A stretch of DNA of 44,456 nt, taken from positions 1-44,456 of the forward strand of contig JBGCFO010000013.1 in NCBI GenBank assembly GCA_045106955.1, given 5' to 3'. The DNA is from JBGCFO01 sp045106955. Lineage in GTDB: Bacteria; Pseudomonadota; Alphaproteobacteria; Rickettsiales; Rickettsiaceae. Below are positions 1 to 7,636 of this stretch, piece by piece. The number at the start of each line of letters is the position of its first letter. Positions within the stretch are counted from its first letter, which is position 1. The translations under genes were made by a program, and so were the position numbers. The notes below the pieces were generated by a model. It was not told the origin of the DNA, did not search any database, and worked only from the letters and a program-made list of their open reading frames with translations.

Positions 1-73
1 TTTTTTCCCATTGTTGATAAATTTTACAAAAATCATCTATGAGACAATATAAAGTTGTGATACATTTTTTCAT

Positions 74-113
74 GAGGAGTGGTTTTTAGTTAAAAAAATA
101 ATTTTAACTCCTC
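74..113. repeat. Inverted repeat, possible hairpin
   Basis: GAGGAGT at 74-80 is exactly complementary to ACTCCTC at 107-113. A second nested pair, GTTAAAA at 89-95 and TTTTAAC at 102-108, lies inside it, so two alternative hairpins could form. The site lies just beyond the 3' side of the IS5-like relic. It could be a terminator, a remnant element end, or chance in AT-rich DNA. Confidence 0.3.
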
Positions 114-137
114 GCTATTCCTTTTGCAAACTGGGTT

Positions 138-350
138 TTATAATTTTCTTATCCTAAATTCGCATTTACAGCCTTGCCTTTGTGCTGGAAATAATTTAAA
201 AATAATTATCGCATTACTGCTAATTGCAATATGCATAGTTGCACCCAAGCCTTCTTTTCTGCATCTACCTATTGATTGCTCCCCATTCTTTTTTAAAGCT
301 CCTACACCGTGCCTACGCAATGAAACAATAGAGCCATAGACAAATGCTAT
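138..350 (-). pseudogene. IS5-family (IS427-like) transposase relic
   Basis: The minus-strand reading from about 350 down to the stop at 138 contains GSIVSLRRHGVGALKKNGEQ followed by SIGRCRKEG. This matches the well-known block of IS5-group transposases (DGSIV-AHQHAAGA-KKNG-QAIGRSRGGLTTKIH) that carries the first catalytic Asp. Here that Asp is Tyr (VYGSIV), the TTKIH part is degraded, and the reading ends soon after. Stops occur just upstream, in the inverted repeat at 349-382. Only about 70 codons of a roughly 150-270 residue protein survive, so this is a dead remnant. It lies between the end of the S10 operon and whatever precedes the window. Confidence 0.7.
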
Positions 351-382
351 ATCTAATACAGTTCTTAAAATGTATTAGATAT
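349..382. repeat. 12-bp perfect inverted repeat
   Basis: ATATCTAATACA at 349-360 is followed after a 10-base loop by its exact reverse complement at 371-382. A G-T wobble and one more pair could extend the stem to 14. It abuts the upstream edge of the IS5-like relic. It has no T-run, so a terminator is not obvious; a degraded element end is another possibility. Confidence 0.5.
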
Positions 383-529
383 GGTTCTATCAAATCTTGA
401 AATTTATCTTTGCTTATCGGGCACTTTCTTTCATTTGGTATCAGTCTACCTCTTATTGAAATTTACATTCAAAACTTAATATGCTCTCAGTTTTATATCA
501 ATTATTTTGTCAAGTAGTGCCATAGTAAA

Positions 530-740
530 TTAAGTTGAGGTTTGAAAAACAAAGAACTCAGTTAAAGCATCATAAAACCTATACTTAATCCAGCGTTTCA
601 TATTGACCAAGAATTTTTCTATAGGATTTAAATCAAGAGAGTGTGCCGATAGAAAAATAAGCTTGCAACCCATAGATTTCTATTAAATCTTTTGTCTTTT
701 GAAATTTATGAAATGAAGCATTATCCATTATACACGTTTT
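530..740 (-). pseudogene. IS630-family transposase relic, frameshifted
   Basis: Two DDE-type motifs of IS630 transposases are readable on the minus strand in different frames. CIMDNASFHKFQKTKDLIE (around 740-680) holds the second catalytic Asp block (VIMDNASFHKS in the family). KLIFLSAHSLDLNPIEKF, further on, matches the third block (LPPYSPDLNPIE-FW), with Pro and Trp positions lost. The frame changes at about 675, between IEIYG and GCKL. The second frame runs to a stop at 530-532 and ends like a normal IS630 C-terminus. The N-terminal half is not clearly recognisable between 741 and 906, though a possible DNSG block is seen in a third frame. This is a dead insertion sequence next to rpsQ. 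Confidence 0.75.
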
Positions 741-906
741 CCTATATAAATAGCTCTAAATTTGGGTTAGTATTCATACCAATTTCTAATTCCTCTTAGA
801 TTACTTTTAGTTTTTTCCTGACGCTTTTCTCTCGAATTGTATGGATTCTATCCACTATTATCTCGAATGACATACATTCGCTGTTGATAGATGTTAAATT
901 TATAGA

Positions 907-1134
907 TTATTTATGCACTACCCAGGATTTAGATTTTGAAATTGGACGATGTTCTATAATAGATACATTATCACCAACAGAATAATGATTTTCTGGGTCA
1001 TGAGCTGCATATTTTTTAGAACGATTTGATATTTTTTTATACAAAGGATGTTTGTAACGAGTTTGCACTGAAACCATAATGGTTTTATCTTGTTTATCGC
1101 TAACTACTATACCTTTTAATATTCTTCTAGGCAT
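907..1134 (-). CDS. rpsQ: 30S ribosomal protein S17
   Basis: Primary 16S rRNA-binding protein of the small subunit. The 75-residue protein has the typical OB-fold signatures GIVVSDKQDKTI near the N-terminus, HPLYKK, SKKYAAHDPEN in the middle and RPISKSKSW at the end, at normal family length. Its start overlaps the end of rpmC by 8 bases, which suggests translational coupling. It is the last gene of the S10 operon. Downstream there is no rplN, only about 900 bases with transposase relics, and I see no hairpin terminator right after its stop. Confidence 0.97.
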   Translation of the reverse strand: MPRRILKGIVVSDKQDKTIMVSVQTRYKHPLYKKISNRSKKYAAHDPENHYSVGDNVSIIEHRPISKSKSWVVHK

Positions 1135-1348
1135 TGCATACTCCTTTTTTAGATCTGATATTTAACTCCGTATATATTAGCGCTATAATTTTACGCACTA
1201 ACTTAAATCTGCTAGTATTTTTTAAATCACCACTTGCTTTCTGAAAACGTAAATTAAATAATTCTCGTTTAAAAAGCAATAAATCTTTCTTTAGTTCGGT
1301 GGAATCTTTTTTTGGTAAATTTTTAGCAAAAACTTTCTTATCATTCAT
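1127..1348 (-). CDS. rpmC: 50S ribosomal protein L29
   Basis: Large-subunit protein near the peptide exit tunnel. The 73-residue protein carries the diagnostic core FNLRFQKASGDLKNTSR followed by KLVRKIIALIYTEL, as in L29. An N-terminal stretch of about 15 residues precedes the usual start region. It overlaps rplP by 8 bases at its start and rpsQ by 8 bases at its end, the standard compact order of the S10 operon. Confidence 0.96.
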   Translation of the reverse strand: MNDKKVFAKNLPKKDSTELKKDLLLFKRELFNLRFQKASGDLKNTSRFKLVRKIIALIYTELNIRSKKGVCNA

Positions 1349-1751
1349 AACGTCTTACTATTTTTGTTGTTATTGGTAATTTAGCTGCTGCAAGAGTAAG
1401 TGCTTCCACTGCAATTTTTTCATCAACGCCTTCAATTTCAAACATGATGCGACCAGGGGAGACACGAGCAACATAACAATCAACATTACCCTTCCCTTTA
1501 CCCATGCGCACTTCTGTTGGTTTTTTTGATACTGGCACGTCTGGAAAAATCATAATCCAAAAGCGCCCTTGTCTTTTCATGCACCTAACTGCTGCACGCC
1601 TTGCTGCTTCAATTTGCATAGAATTCACTCTAAGCCCATCAATAGATTTCAGCCCATACGAACCAAATGATAATGTAAGGTTAGATTTGGCCTTTGAAGA
1701 TACTCTTCCCTTGTGAGCTTTTCTATATTTTAACTTTTTAGGTACTAACAT
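1341..1751 (-). CDS. rplP: 50S ribosomal protein L16
   Basis: Large-subunit protein of the tRNA A-site/central protuberance region. The 136-residue length is exactly usual. Seen in the sequence: an N-terminal MLVPKKLKYRKAHKGR, the central RRAAVRCMKRQGRFWI, and the GKGKGNVDCYVARVSPGRIMFE block that defines the family. It is preceded by rpsC after 14 bases and overlaps rpmC. Confidence 0.98.
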   Translation of the reverse strand: MLVPKKLKYRKAHKGRVSSKAKSNLTLSFGSYGLKSIDGLRVNSMQIEAARRAAVRCMKRQGRFWIMIFPDVPVSKKPTEVRMGKGKGNVDCYVARVSPGRIMFEIEGVDEKIAVEALTLAAAKLPITTKIVRRYE

Positions 1752-1765
1752 TTTAATGCAATATA

Positions 1766-2434
1766 TTAATTAAACGTATTTTTAGGGGTATTTTTTTTCT
1801 GACTTAGCTTTTCAGGTATATATACCCAAACTTTCACTCCAATAATACCATATGTAGTTAAAGCCTCAGCTGTTGCATAATCAATATCTGCTCTAAGGGT
1901 GTGCAGAGGAACTGTGCCTTCCATATACCATTCAGTTCTAGCAATCGCTGCTCCAGCAAGACGACCAGAACACATAATTTTGATGCCTTTTGCTCCTTGT
2001 TTTATTGCACCTTGCATAGCTAATTTCATAGCACGTTTAAAAGCTACTCTTTTAGACAAACTAGCAGCTACATTTGTTGCAACAATTTGTGCATCTATAG
2101 CAGATCTTTTTACTTCTCGGATATTAATATATATCTCTTTATTATCACACAGTCTAGCTATCTTCAACTTTAACTTTTCTATCTCTGATCCACCTTTTCC
2201 TATTATAATACCTGGCTTTTTAACAAAAACTGTAACAGTTAAAATTTTATGCAAATTACGAGAGATAGTTACTTTTGATACTTGCGCTTTACTGCAATCA
2301 GCAAAAACTAACTTCCTGATATTAATATCTTCTAATAATAAACTAGCATAATTACCCTTGGCATAAAATATTGAATCCCAATTTTTATTTAAAGTAACTT
2401 TTCTTAAAGCTCTTGGATCGACTTTTTGGCCCAT
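1766..2434 (-). CDS. rpsC: 30S ribosomal protein S3
   Basis: Small-subunit head protein at the mRNA entry channel. At 222 residues it is slightly shorter than the E. coli protein. The N-terminus MGQKVDPRALR is typical, the KH domain has KPGIIIGKGGSEIEKLK, and the C-terminal S3 domain has the GRLAGAAIARTEWYMEG and PLHTLRADIDYATAEA blocks followed by GVKVW. It is separated from rplV by 2 bases, consistent with one transcript. Confidence 0.98.
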   Translation of the reverse strand: MGQKVDPRALRKVTLNKNWDSIFYAKGNYASLLLEDINIRKLVFADCSKAQVSKVTISRNLHKILTVTVFVKKPGIIIGKGGSEIEKLKLKIARLCDNKEIYINIREVKRSAIDAQIVATNVAASLSKRVAFKRAMKLAMQGAIKQGAKGIKIMCSGRLAGAAIARTEWYMEGTVPLHTLRADIDYATAEALTTYGIIGVKVWVYIPEKLSQKKNTPKNTFN

Positions 2435-2436
2435 AT

Positions 2437-2787
2437 TTACCTACCACCTTCTTTTAGAGTAATGTACAAATTACTAAAAAACTTATTTATTCTAAAGCTA
2501 CGACCACGAGCTCTAACTCTTCTACGCTTCATTACAAGAGCCTTGCCAACAGTTGCAGAAGAAATAAATAAATCATCAATATTCAAGCCAAAATTATTTT
2601 CAGCATTAGCTATAGCAGAATGCAAACATCTTTTGACATCTTTTGCAATATGCTTATTAGAAAAAGAAAGTTTTAATAACGCTTCAGAAGCATTTAACCC
2701 TCTTAGAAAAGAAGCGACTAAATTTAACTTTCTAGGACTAACCCTTAATAACCTTGCGCTTGCTTTTACTGAGTTTGTATCAGACAT
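2437..2787 (-). CDS. rplV: 50S ribosomal protein L22
   Basis: Large-subunit protein lining the exit tunnel. The 116-residue sequence shows RVSPRKLNLVASFLRG near the N-terminus, the central KDVKRCLHSAIANAENN, and the basic KRRRVRARGRSFRI that forms the tunnel-loop region. Length and order (rpsS upstream, rpsC downstream) are canonical. Confidence 0.97.
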   Translation of the reverse strand: MSDTNSVKASARLLRVSPRKLNLVASFLRGLNASEALLKLSFSNKHIAKDVKRCLHSAIANAENNFGLNIDDLFISSATVGKALVMKRRRVRARGRSFRINKFFSNLYITLKEGGR

Positions 2788-2793
2788 AATTAA

Positions 2794-3072
2794 TTACTTT
2801 TTTACTACTTTTTTACTACCGACGTGACCACGAAAGGTCCTAGTTGGAACAAAAGCTCCAAGTTTTTTACCTACCATCTCTTCTGTAATAACAATTTTTA
2901 CAAAACGTTTTCCATCGTGCACAGAAAATGTCATGCCAACAAACAACGGAAGTATAGTAGAACGTCTAGACCAAGTCTTAATCACTGCAAATTTACCAGA
3001 TTCCAAAACTTTTTGCACTTTTTTTATCAAATAACCGTCTACAAACGGACCTTTCCAAACTGAGCGTGTCAT
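2794..3072 (-). CDS. rpsS: 30S ribosomal protein S19
   Basis: Small-subunit head protein that complexes with S13. The protein has 92 residues, with MTRSVWKGPFVDGYLIKK at the N-terminus, TWSRRSTILPLFVG in the middle and KLGAFVPTRTFRGHVG at the C-terminal end, all diagnostic. It lies 12 bases after rplB and 6 bases before rplV. Confidence 0.98.
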   Translation of the reverse strand: MTRSVWKGPFVDGYLIKKVQKVLESGKFAVIKTWSRRSTILPLFVGMTFSVHDGKRFVKIVITEEMVGKKLGAFVPTRTFRGHVGSKKVVKK

Positions 3073-3084
3073 AAATATTTTTAC

Positions 3085-3906
3085 CTATTTTCTTTTAAGA
3101 ATAAACTTAGATGTCATTTTATTTTTACGTGTTTTCTTGCCCTTTGTTGATTTCCCCCAAGGTGTAACAGGATGACGACCACCAGAAGTTTTACCTTCAC
3201 CACCGCCATGCGGATGATCAACAGGATTCATAGCAACACCTCTAACGGTTGGTCGAATACCTTTCCATCTTGATCGTCCGGCTTTAGCTACAGTGATGTT
3301 TTTTTGGCTAGGATTTGATACAGCTCCTATAGTTGCCTTACATAACAAATTAACTAACCTAATCTCACCAGACATAAGCTTAATCTGGGCATAACCATTA
3401 TCCTTACCAACTAACATTGCATAAGTACCAGCAGAACGAGCCATTTGAGATCCCTTGCCTACTTTCATCTCAATATTATGTATTGTAGTACCAACAGGAA
3501 TGTTTTTAAGATATGAACAATTTCCTATCTTAGTTTCAACAGAATCATTTGCTATTACTTTATCTCCAACATTAAGGCTTTGCGGTGCTAGTATATAAGC
3601 ATATTCGTTATCATCATATTTTAATAAAGCAATAAATGCTGTTCTATTAGGATCATACTCTATTCTCTGAACAACGGCCTCTACTCCAAATTTATTACGA
3701 TGAAAGTCAATAATTCGATAACAACGCTTATGTCCTCCGCCTTTATGTCTGGTTGTAATCCTACCAAGATTATTTCGACCATTGGCCACACTCACGCCTC
3801 CCACAACAAGAGACTTATGAGGCTTGCCTTTCCATAATTTACTGCGATCAATCTTTACATAACCCCTTGAAGAGGATGTAACTGGATTATGATTCTTTAA
3901 TGCCAT
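3085..3906 (-). CDS. rplB: 50S ribosomal protein L2
   Basis: Central large-subunit protein required for subunit association and peptidyl-transferase architecture. The 273-residue length is normal. Visible blocks are GRNNLGRITTRHKGGGHKR, RTAFIALLKYDD, the KVGKGSQMARSAGTYA region, and the invariant VAMNPVDHPHGGGEGKTSGG containing the functionally important His near the peptidyl-transferase centre. It sits between rplW (4 bases upstream) and rpsS. Confidence 0.99.
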   Translation of the reverse strand: MALKNHNPVTSSSRGYVKIDRSKLWKGKPHKSLVVGGVSVANGRNNLGRITTRHKGGGHKRCYRIIDFHRNKFGVEAVVQRIEYDPNRTAFIALLKYDDNEYAYILAPQSLNVGDKVIANDSVETKIGNCSYLKNIPVGTTIHNIEMKVGKGSQMARSAGTYAMLVGKDNGYAQIKLMSGEIRLVNLLCKATIGAVSNPSQKNITVAKAGRSRWKGIRPTVRGVAMNPVDHPHGGGEGKTSGGRHPVTPWGKSTKGKKTRKNKMTSKFILKRK

Positions 3907-3910
3907 AATG

Positions 3911-4195
3911 TTATCCTTTTGCTAATAAATCTATATCATACCCTTCTTCAAGGGTAACAAGTACTTTTTTCTGGTCCGATCTAAAGCCAATTCTACCTTT
4001 GAATTTCTTCTGCTTGCCTTTGACGTTAATTATATTAACTTTCTTCACTTTTACTTCAAAGATACTCTCCAAAGAATTTTTCACAGATAATTTATTAGCA
4101 TTTTTTGTTACTTTAAATACAAATTTACCATTCTCTTTAAGAATCGTAGCCTTTTCTGTAATAATAGGAGATTTAATTAAATCGTACTTTATCAT
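3911..4195 (-). CDS. rplW: 50S ribosomal protein L23
   Basis: Exit-tunnel protein that docks trigger factor and SRP. The 94-residue sequence has IKSPIITEKAT at the N-terminus, FKVTKNANKLSVKNSLE, FEVKVKKVNIINVKGK, and a truncated basic loop KKFKGRIGFRSDQKKVLVTL. Its start overlaps the end of rplD by 4 bases. Confidence 0.97.
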   Translation of the reverse strand: MIKYDLIKSPIITEKATILKENGKFVFKVTKNANKLSVKNSLESIFEVKVKKVNIINVKGKQKKFKGRIGFRSDQKKVLVTLEEGYDIDLLAKG

Positions 4196-4827
4196 TTGTT
4201 TAACCTTGTTTCTAAATTATGCACAGCTTCTTTAGATATAAAGACCGATTGATGCCTTGTCAAATCATATGCATTTAAAGCAACTTGAGGTAACAATAAA
4301 ATATTATGTAAATTCCTCGTAGATAAAACTACATTATCTCCAAAACACTCATCGATAAAAATTACATTACCATCTAAATTAAAATTACTCATACATTTTA
4401 AAAAATTAGATGTTTTATGAGTAGAGCAATCTGAACTATCTAGTACAAACAGATTACCTGCAGCTAGTTTTTCAGACAAAATATACTTTAAAGACAGCAA
4501 ACGTATTTTTTTAGGTAATTTAGTTGCATGAGATCTAACTACTGGACCGTGAGAGATTGCTCCACCACGCATCTGAACAGATCTTAAAGATCCTTGTCTA
4601 GCGTTACCAGTGCCTTTTTGCTTAAATGGTTTACGGGTAGTACCAGAAACTTCTGAGATATTCTTTACCTTGCGAGAACCTGATCTCATAGCCGCTAGCT
4701 GCCAATCTATTACACGTTTTACCAAACACCAATCGGGTGTTAAACTAAAGATTTTTTCATCCAATGATGTTGATCCAACAACGTCATTATTTAAATTTAT
4801 TACATTTATATCCATTATATTACCCAT
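4192..4827 (-). CDS. rplD: 50S ribosomal protein L4
   Basis: Exit-tunnel protein that in E. coli also autoregulates the S10 operon. Seen: GTTRKPFKQKGTGNARQGS, RSVQMRGGAISHGP and SHATKLPKKIR, the long basic tunnel loop, then a typical C-terminal domain. Two starts are possible: ATG at 4827, overlapping rplC by 8 bases, or ATG at 4818, which gives the more usual N-terminus MDINVINLNN and has a GGG about 7 bases upstream. No long S10 leader exists before rpsJ (only 16 bases after tuf), so E. coli-type L4 control at a leader immediately before rpsJ looks absent. Confidence 0.97.
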   Translation of the reverse strand: MGNIMDINVINLNNDVVGSTSLDEKIFSLTPDWCLVKRVIDWQLAAMRSGSRKVKNISEVSGTTRKPFKQKGTGNARQGSLRSVQMRGGAISHGPVVRSHATKLPKKIRLLSLKYILSEKLAAGNLFVLDSSDCSTHKTSNFLKCMSNFNLDGNVIFIDECFGDNVVLSTRNLHNILLLPQVALNAYDLTRHQSVFISKEAVHNLETRLNK

Positions 4828-5476
4828 TCACAACATTAGTGTGATATTTTTTCACAGAGTCTTTCACTTCGACGTAACCACCGCTCGCGCCAGGAACATT
4901 ACCAAGTACAAATAACAAGCTTTTATCAGAATCGATATTTACTAAGCTTAAATTTTGTATGCTAACACGTTTATTGCCCATATGACCAGCCATTTTCTTG
5001 CCTTTCCAAACTTTTCCAGGGTCTTGATTACCACCAGTAGATCCATGAGATCTATGAGAAACAGATACACCATGAGATGCTCCAAGGCCAGAAAAATTAT
5101 GTCTCTTCATGCTACCGGCAAAACCTTTACCAATACTCGTAGCCGCTACATCAAGAAATTGACCAATTTGAAAATGATTGACAGTCAATTCATTGCCAAG
5201 ATCTAAAAAGCAATCTGTTGATACACGAAATTCGATCATTTTCTTCTTACCAGCAAGTTTATTCTTAATAAATAAAGTACGAGTTGGCTTAGGAAGTTTA
5301 TCAATAGAAATATCAATATATCCAATGACCAACGCATTATACCCATTTTTATCTACTGTCTTATGACAAATAACATGTGAAGATGGTACATGTAGGACAG
5401 TAACGGGCAAATTATTTCCAGCATCATCAAAGATAGATGTCATGCCTATTTTTTTTGCTACTAAACCAGTTCTCAT
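4820..5476 (-). CDS. rplC: 50S ribosomal protein L3
   Basis: Early-assembly large-subunit protein. The 218-residue sequence has MRTGLVAKKIGMTSIFDD at the N-terminus and the diagnostic central loop KGFAGSMKRHNFSGLGASHG, then SHRSHGSTG and GKKMAGHMGNKRV. The Gln of the usual GNQDPGKVWKGK block, often methylated in proteobacteria, is present. It begins 38 bases after rpsJ. Confidence 0.98.
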   Translation of the reverse strand: MRTGLVAKKIGMTSIFDDAGNNLPVTVLHVPSSHVICHKTVDKNGYNALVIGYIDISIDKLPKPTRTLFIKNKLAGKKKMIEFRVSTDCFLDLGNELTVNHFQIGQFLDVAATSIGKGFAGSMKRHNFSGLGASHGVSVSHRSHGSTGGNQDPGKVWKGKKMAGHMGNKRVSIQNLSLVNIDSDKSLLFVLGNVPGASGGYVEVKDSVKKYHTNVVNG

Positions 5477-5514
5477 TCTATTAATTTAATATCTTGTTAT
5501 TAGTATAATTTAAT

Positions 5515-5829
5515 TTAATTTAATTTAATATCTATATCTACACCGGCAGAAAGCTCTAGCTTTTTTAATGCACTTACAGTTTGAGAAGTTGGAGAACGAA
5601 TAACAACTAATGCTGTATAAGTTCTAATTTCAAACTGCTCTCTTGCGTCTTTATACACATGGGGCGAAGTATTAACAGTAAACTTATGTAAATGCCTTGG
5701 CAATGGTATAGGTCCTAAAACATCTGCGCCAGTTCTTTTAGCCGCGTTATACACGCTATGCGCGGCCTGTTCAAGAACGCTATGATCGAAAGATACCAAT
5801 TTAATTTTTATATCTTGTTGCGTATTCAT
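5515..5829 (-). CDS. rpsJ: 30S ribosomal protein S10 / NusE
   Basis: Small-subunit head protein and NusE antitermination partner of NusG. The ATG at 5829 gives 104 residues beginning MNTQQDIKIKLVSFDH; an upstream TTG at 5832 would add one residue and is less likely. Conserved blocks are GPIPLPRHLHKFTVN, SPHVYKDAREQFEIRTY, and the C-terminal LSAGVDIDIKL. It follows tuf by 16 bases, so tuf and the S10 operon are probably co-transcribed, as in Rickettsia. Confidence 0.97.
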   Translation of the reverse strand: MNTQQDIKIKLVSFDHSVLEQAAHSVYNAAKRTGADVLGPIPLPRHLHKFTVNTSPHVYKDAREQFEIRTYTALVVIRSPTSQTVSALKKLELSAGVDIDIKLN

Positions 5830-5845
5830 CAAAAACCAATATCTT

Positions 5846-7033
5846 TTATTTAATAATTTTTGTCACAACACCTGCTCCGACGGTACGACCGCCTTCACGA
5901 ATAGCAAATCTTAGACCTTCATCCATCGCGATAGGCGATATTAATTTTACTTTAAATCTAGTATTGTCACCAGGCATGATCATCTCTACACCTTCATCTA
6001 ATTCTATCTCACCAGTCACATCAGTTGTTCTAAAATAAAACTGAGGGCGATAATTCTTAAAAAATGGAGTATGTCTTCCGCCTTCATCTTTGCTCAATAC
6101 ATACACTTCAGCTTCAAATTCTGTATGAGGAGTGATTGATCCAGGTTTAGCTAAAACCTGACCACGAACTACATCCTCTCTCTTAGTACCGCGCAATAAT
6201 ACACCAACATTATCACCTGCTTGACCTTGATCTAGAATTTTTCTAAACATTTCAACACCGGTACAAGTTGTTTTTTGCGTCTCATTAATCCCTACAATCT
6301 CTATAGTATCTCCAGAATTGACAATTCCACTCTCTATTCTTCCAGTAACAACTGTGCCACGTCCTTGAATAGAAAATACATCTTCAATTGGCATCAAGAA
6401 GGACTTATCAGTTGCACGTTCTGGCTGAGGAATGTAATTATCTACTGCTTCCATCAATTCAAAAATTGGAGCCTTTGCTTCATCTGTGTCTTTCTCAAGA
6501 GCATTTAACGCTGAACCGCGTATAATTGGTATATCATCTCCAGGGAAATTATATGAAGATAAAAGCTCGCGAAGTTCCATCTCCACTAATTCTAATAATT
6601 CAGGATCATCTACTTGATCAACTTTGTTTAAAAATACAACTAACGCTGGAACGCCAACCTGACGAGCAAGAAGGATATGTTCTCTTGTTTGAGGCATAGG
6701 ACCATCTGCAGCAGATACAACAAGTATACCGCCATCCATTTGAGCTGCGCCTGTAATCATATTTTTTACATAATCAGCGTGTCCAGGACAATCCACATGC
6801 GCATAGTGACGCTTAGGAGTTTCATATTCAACATGAGCCGTTGCTATAGTGATACCACGCTCTCTTTCTTCTGGAGCGTTATCTATTTGATCGTAACCCT
6901 GAGCCACAGCACTACCTTTTTCTGACAAAACCTTTGTTATTGCGGCTGTCAAAGTAGTTTTACCATGATCAACATGACCAATAGTTCCAATATTACAGTG
7001 GGGTTTATCTCTTTTAAATTTTTCCTTTGCCAT
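5846..7033 (-). CDS. tuf: Elongation factor Tu
   Basis: GTPase that delivers aminoacyl-tRNA to the ribosome. At 395 residues it is full length. G1 is GHVDHGKTT, G3 is DCPGHADYVKNM, G4 is NKVD and G5 is SAL; the switch region EERERGITI and the domain 2/3 blocks (GRGTVVTGRIE, TDVTGEIEL) are all present. A strong GGAG Shine-Dalgarno lies a few bases before the ATG. It is preceded by tRNA-Tyr and tRNA-Gly on the same strand and followed by rpsJ, a hybrid of the E. coli tufB front and tufA back. No fusA is next to it. Confidence 0.99.
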   Translation of the reverse strand: MAKEKFKRDKPHCNIGTIGHVDHGKTTLTAAITKVLSEKGSAVAQGYDQIDNAPEERERGITIATAHVEYETPKRHYAHVDCPGHADYVKNMITGAAQMDGGILVVSAADGPMPQTREHILLARQVGVPALVVFLNKVDQVDDPELLELVEMELRELLSSYNFPGDDIPIIRGSALNALEKDTDEAKAPIFELMEAVDNYIPQPERATDKSFLMPIEDVFSIQGRGTVVTGRIESGIVNSGDTIEIVGINETQKTTCTGVEMFRKILDQGQAGDNVGVLLRGTKREDVVRGQVLAKPGSITPHTEFEAEVYVLSKDEGGRHTPFFKNYRPQFYFRTTDVTGEIELDEGVEMIMPGDNTRFKVKLISPIAMDEGLRFAIREGGRTVGAGVVTKIIK

Positions 7034-7118
7034 ACTATACTCCTTATGCTCCTATTAAATAATAAAAATACTTAAAAAAATTGAATCTAAAAATACAAAT
7101 TTTCATTTCATATATACA

Positions 7119-7149
7119 ATTATATAAACTACATTAGCTCCAATTGCAA
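7119..7149 (-). promoter_or_regulatory. Putative tuf promoter
   Basis: On the minus strand TTGCAA (7144-7149) is followed after 17 bases by TATATA (7121-7126), with an overlapping TATAAT at 7119-7124 (19-base spacing). This lies about 85 bases upstream of the tuf start and downstream of tRNA-Gly. Such boxes are common in AT-rich DNA, so this is only a candidate. Confidence 0.35.
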
Positions 7150-7211
7150 ACAATTTATTCAACTTAAATCACATTTATCAAGTATAGATAAACCAAAGAA
7201 GAATCAATTCA

Positions 7212-7285
7212 TGGAGCGGGTGATGGGGATCGAACCCACACAGCCAGCTTGGAAGGCTAGTACTCTACCATTGAGTTACACCCGC
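7212..7285 (-). tRNA. tRNA-Gly (TCC)
   Basis: Minus-strand cloverleaf of 74 bases with the CCA encoded at 7212-7214. The acceptor GCGGGTG pairs with CACCCGC, the anticodon loop contains TCC, and GGTTCGATC gives the T-arm. It lies between tRNA-Tyr and tuf, equivalent to glyT of the tRNA cluster before tufB in E. coli. Confidence 0.97.
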
Positions 7286-7300
7286 TTTACTCTAAACAAT

Positions 7301-7386
7301 TGGTGGAGGGAGAAGGATTCGAACCTTCGAACGCATACGCGGGCAGATTTACAGTCTGCTGCCATTGACCACTCGGCCACCCCTCC
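7301..7386 (-). tRNA. tRNA-Tyr (GTA)
   Basis: Minus-strand class II tRNA of 86 bases with a long variable arm and CCA encoded at 7301-7303. The acceptor GGAGGGG pairs with CTCCCTCC, and the anticodon loop CTGTAAA gives GTA. It lies 15 bases before tRNA-Gly, equivalent to tyrU of the tRNA cluster before tufB in E. coli. Confidence 0.97.
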
Positions 7387-7636
7387 AACTAAAAAAACAA
7401 CCGCTAAATCTTACAACATCCCTCAATCAAAACTACGATTAAATTTAAAATTCAAAACGTTGAATACTAGCTATGCTTGTTTTTTTAAGCTTCATTAATG
7501 AAAGGAAATATAACAAGAATTACTACAATATTCAAGTAATAAAATGCAAGATAAAGAAAAACTATCAAATTTTAATTCTTTAATTATAAACAAATTGATG
7601 CTGATCGCTATAAATCTCGCTATTAAATCTAGTTAT

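Noticed and set aside
124..339. Plus-strand open frame of 71 codons
   Set aside because: The opposite strand carries the IS5-like relic; this frame has no independent support.
2426..2827. Plus-strand open frame of 133 codons
   Set aside because: It lies wholly over rplV and its edges on the other strand; composition is a mirror of the real gene and no motif is seen.
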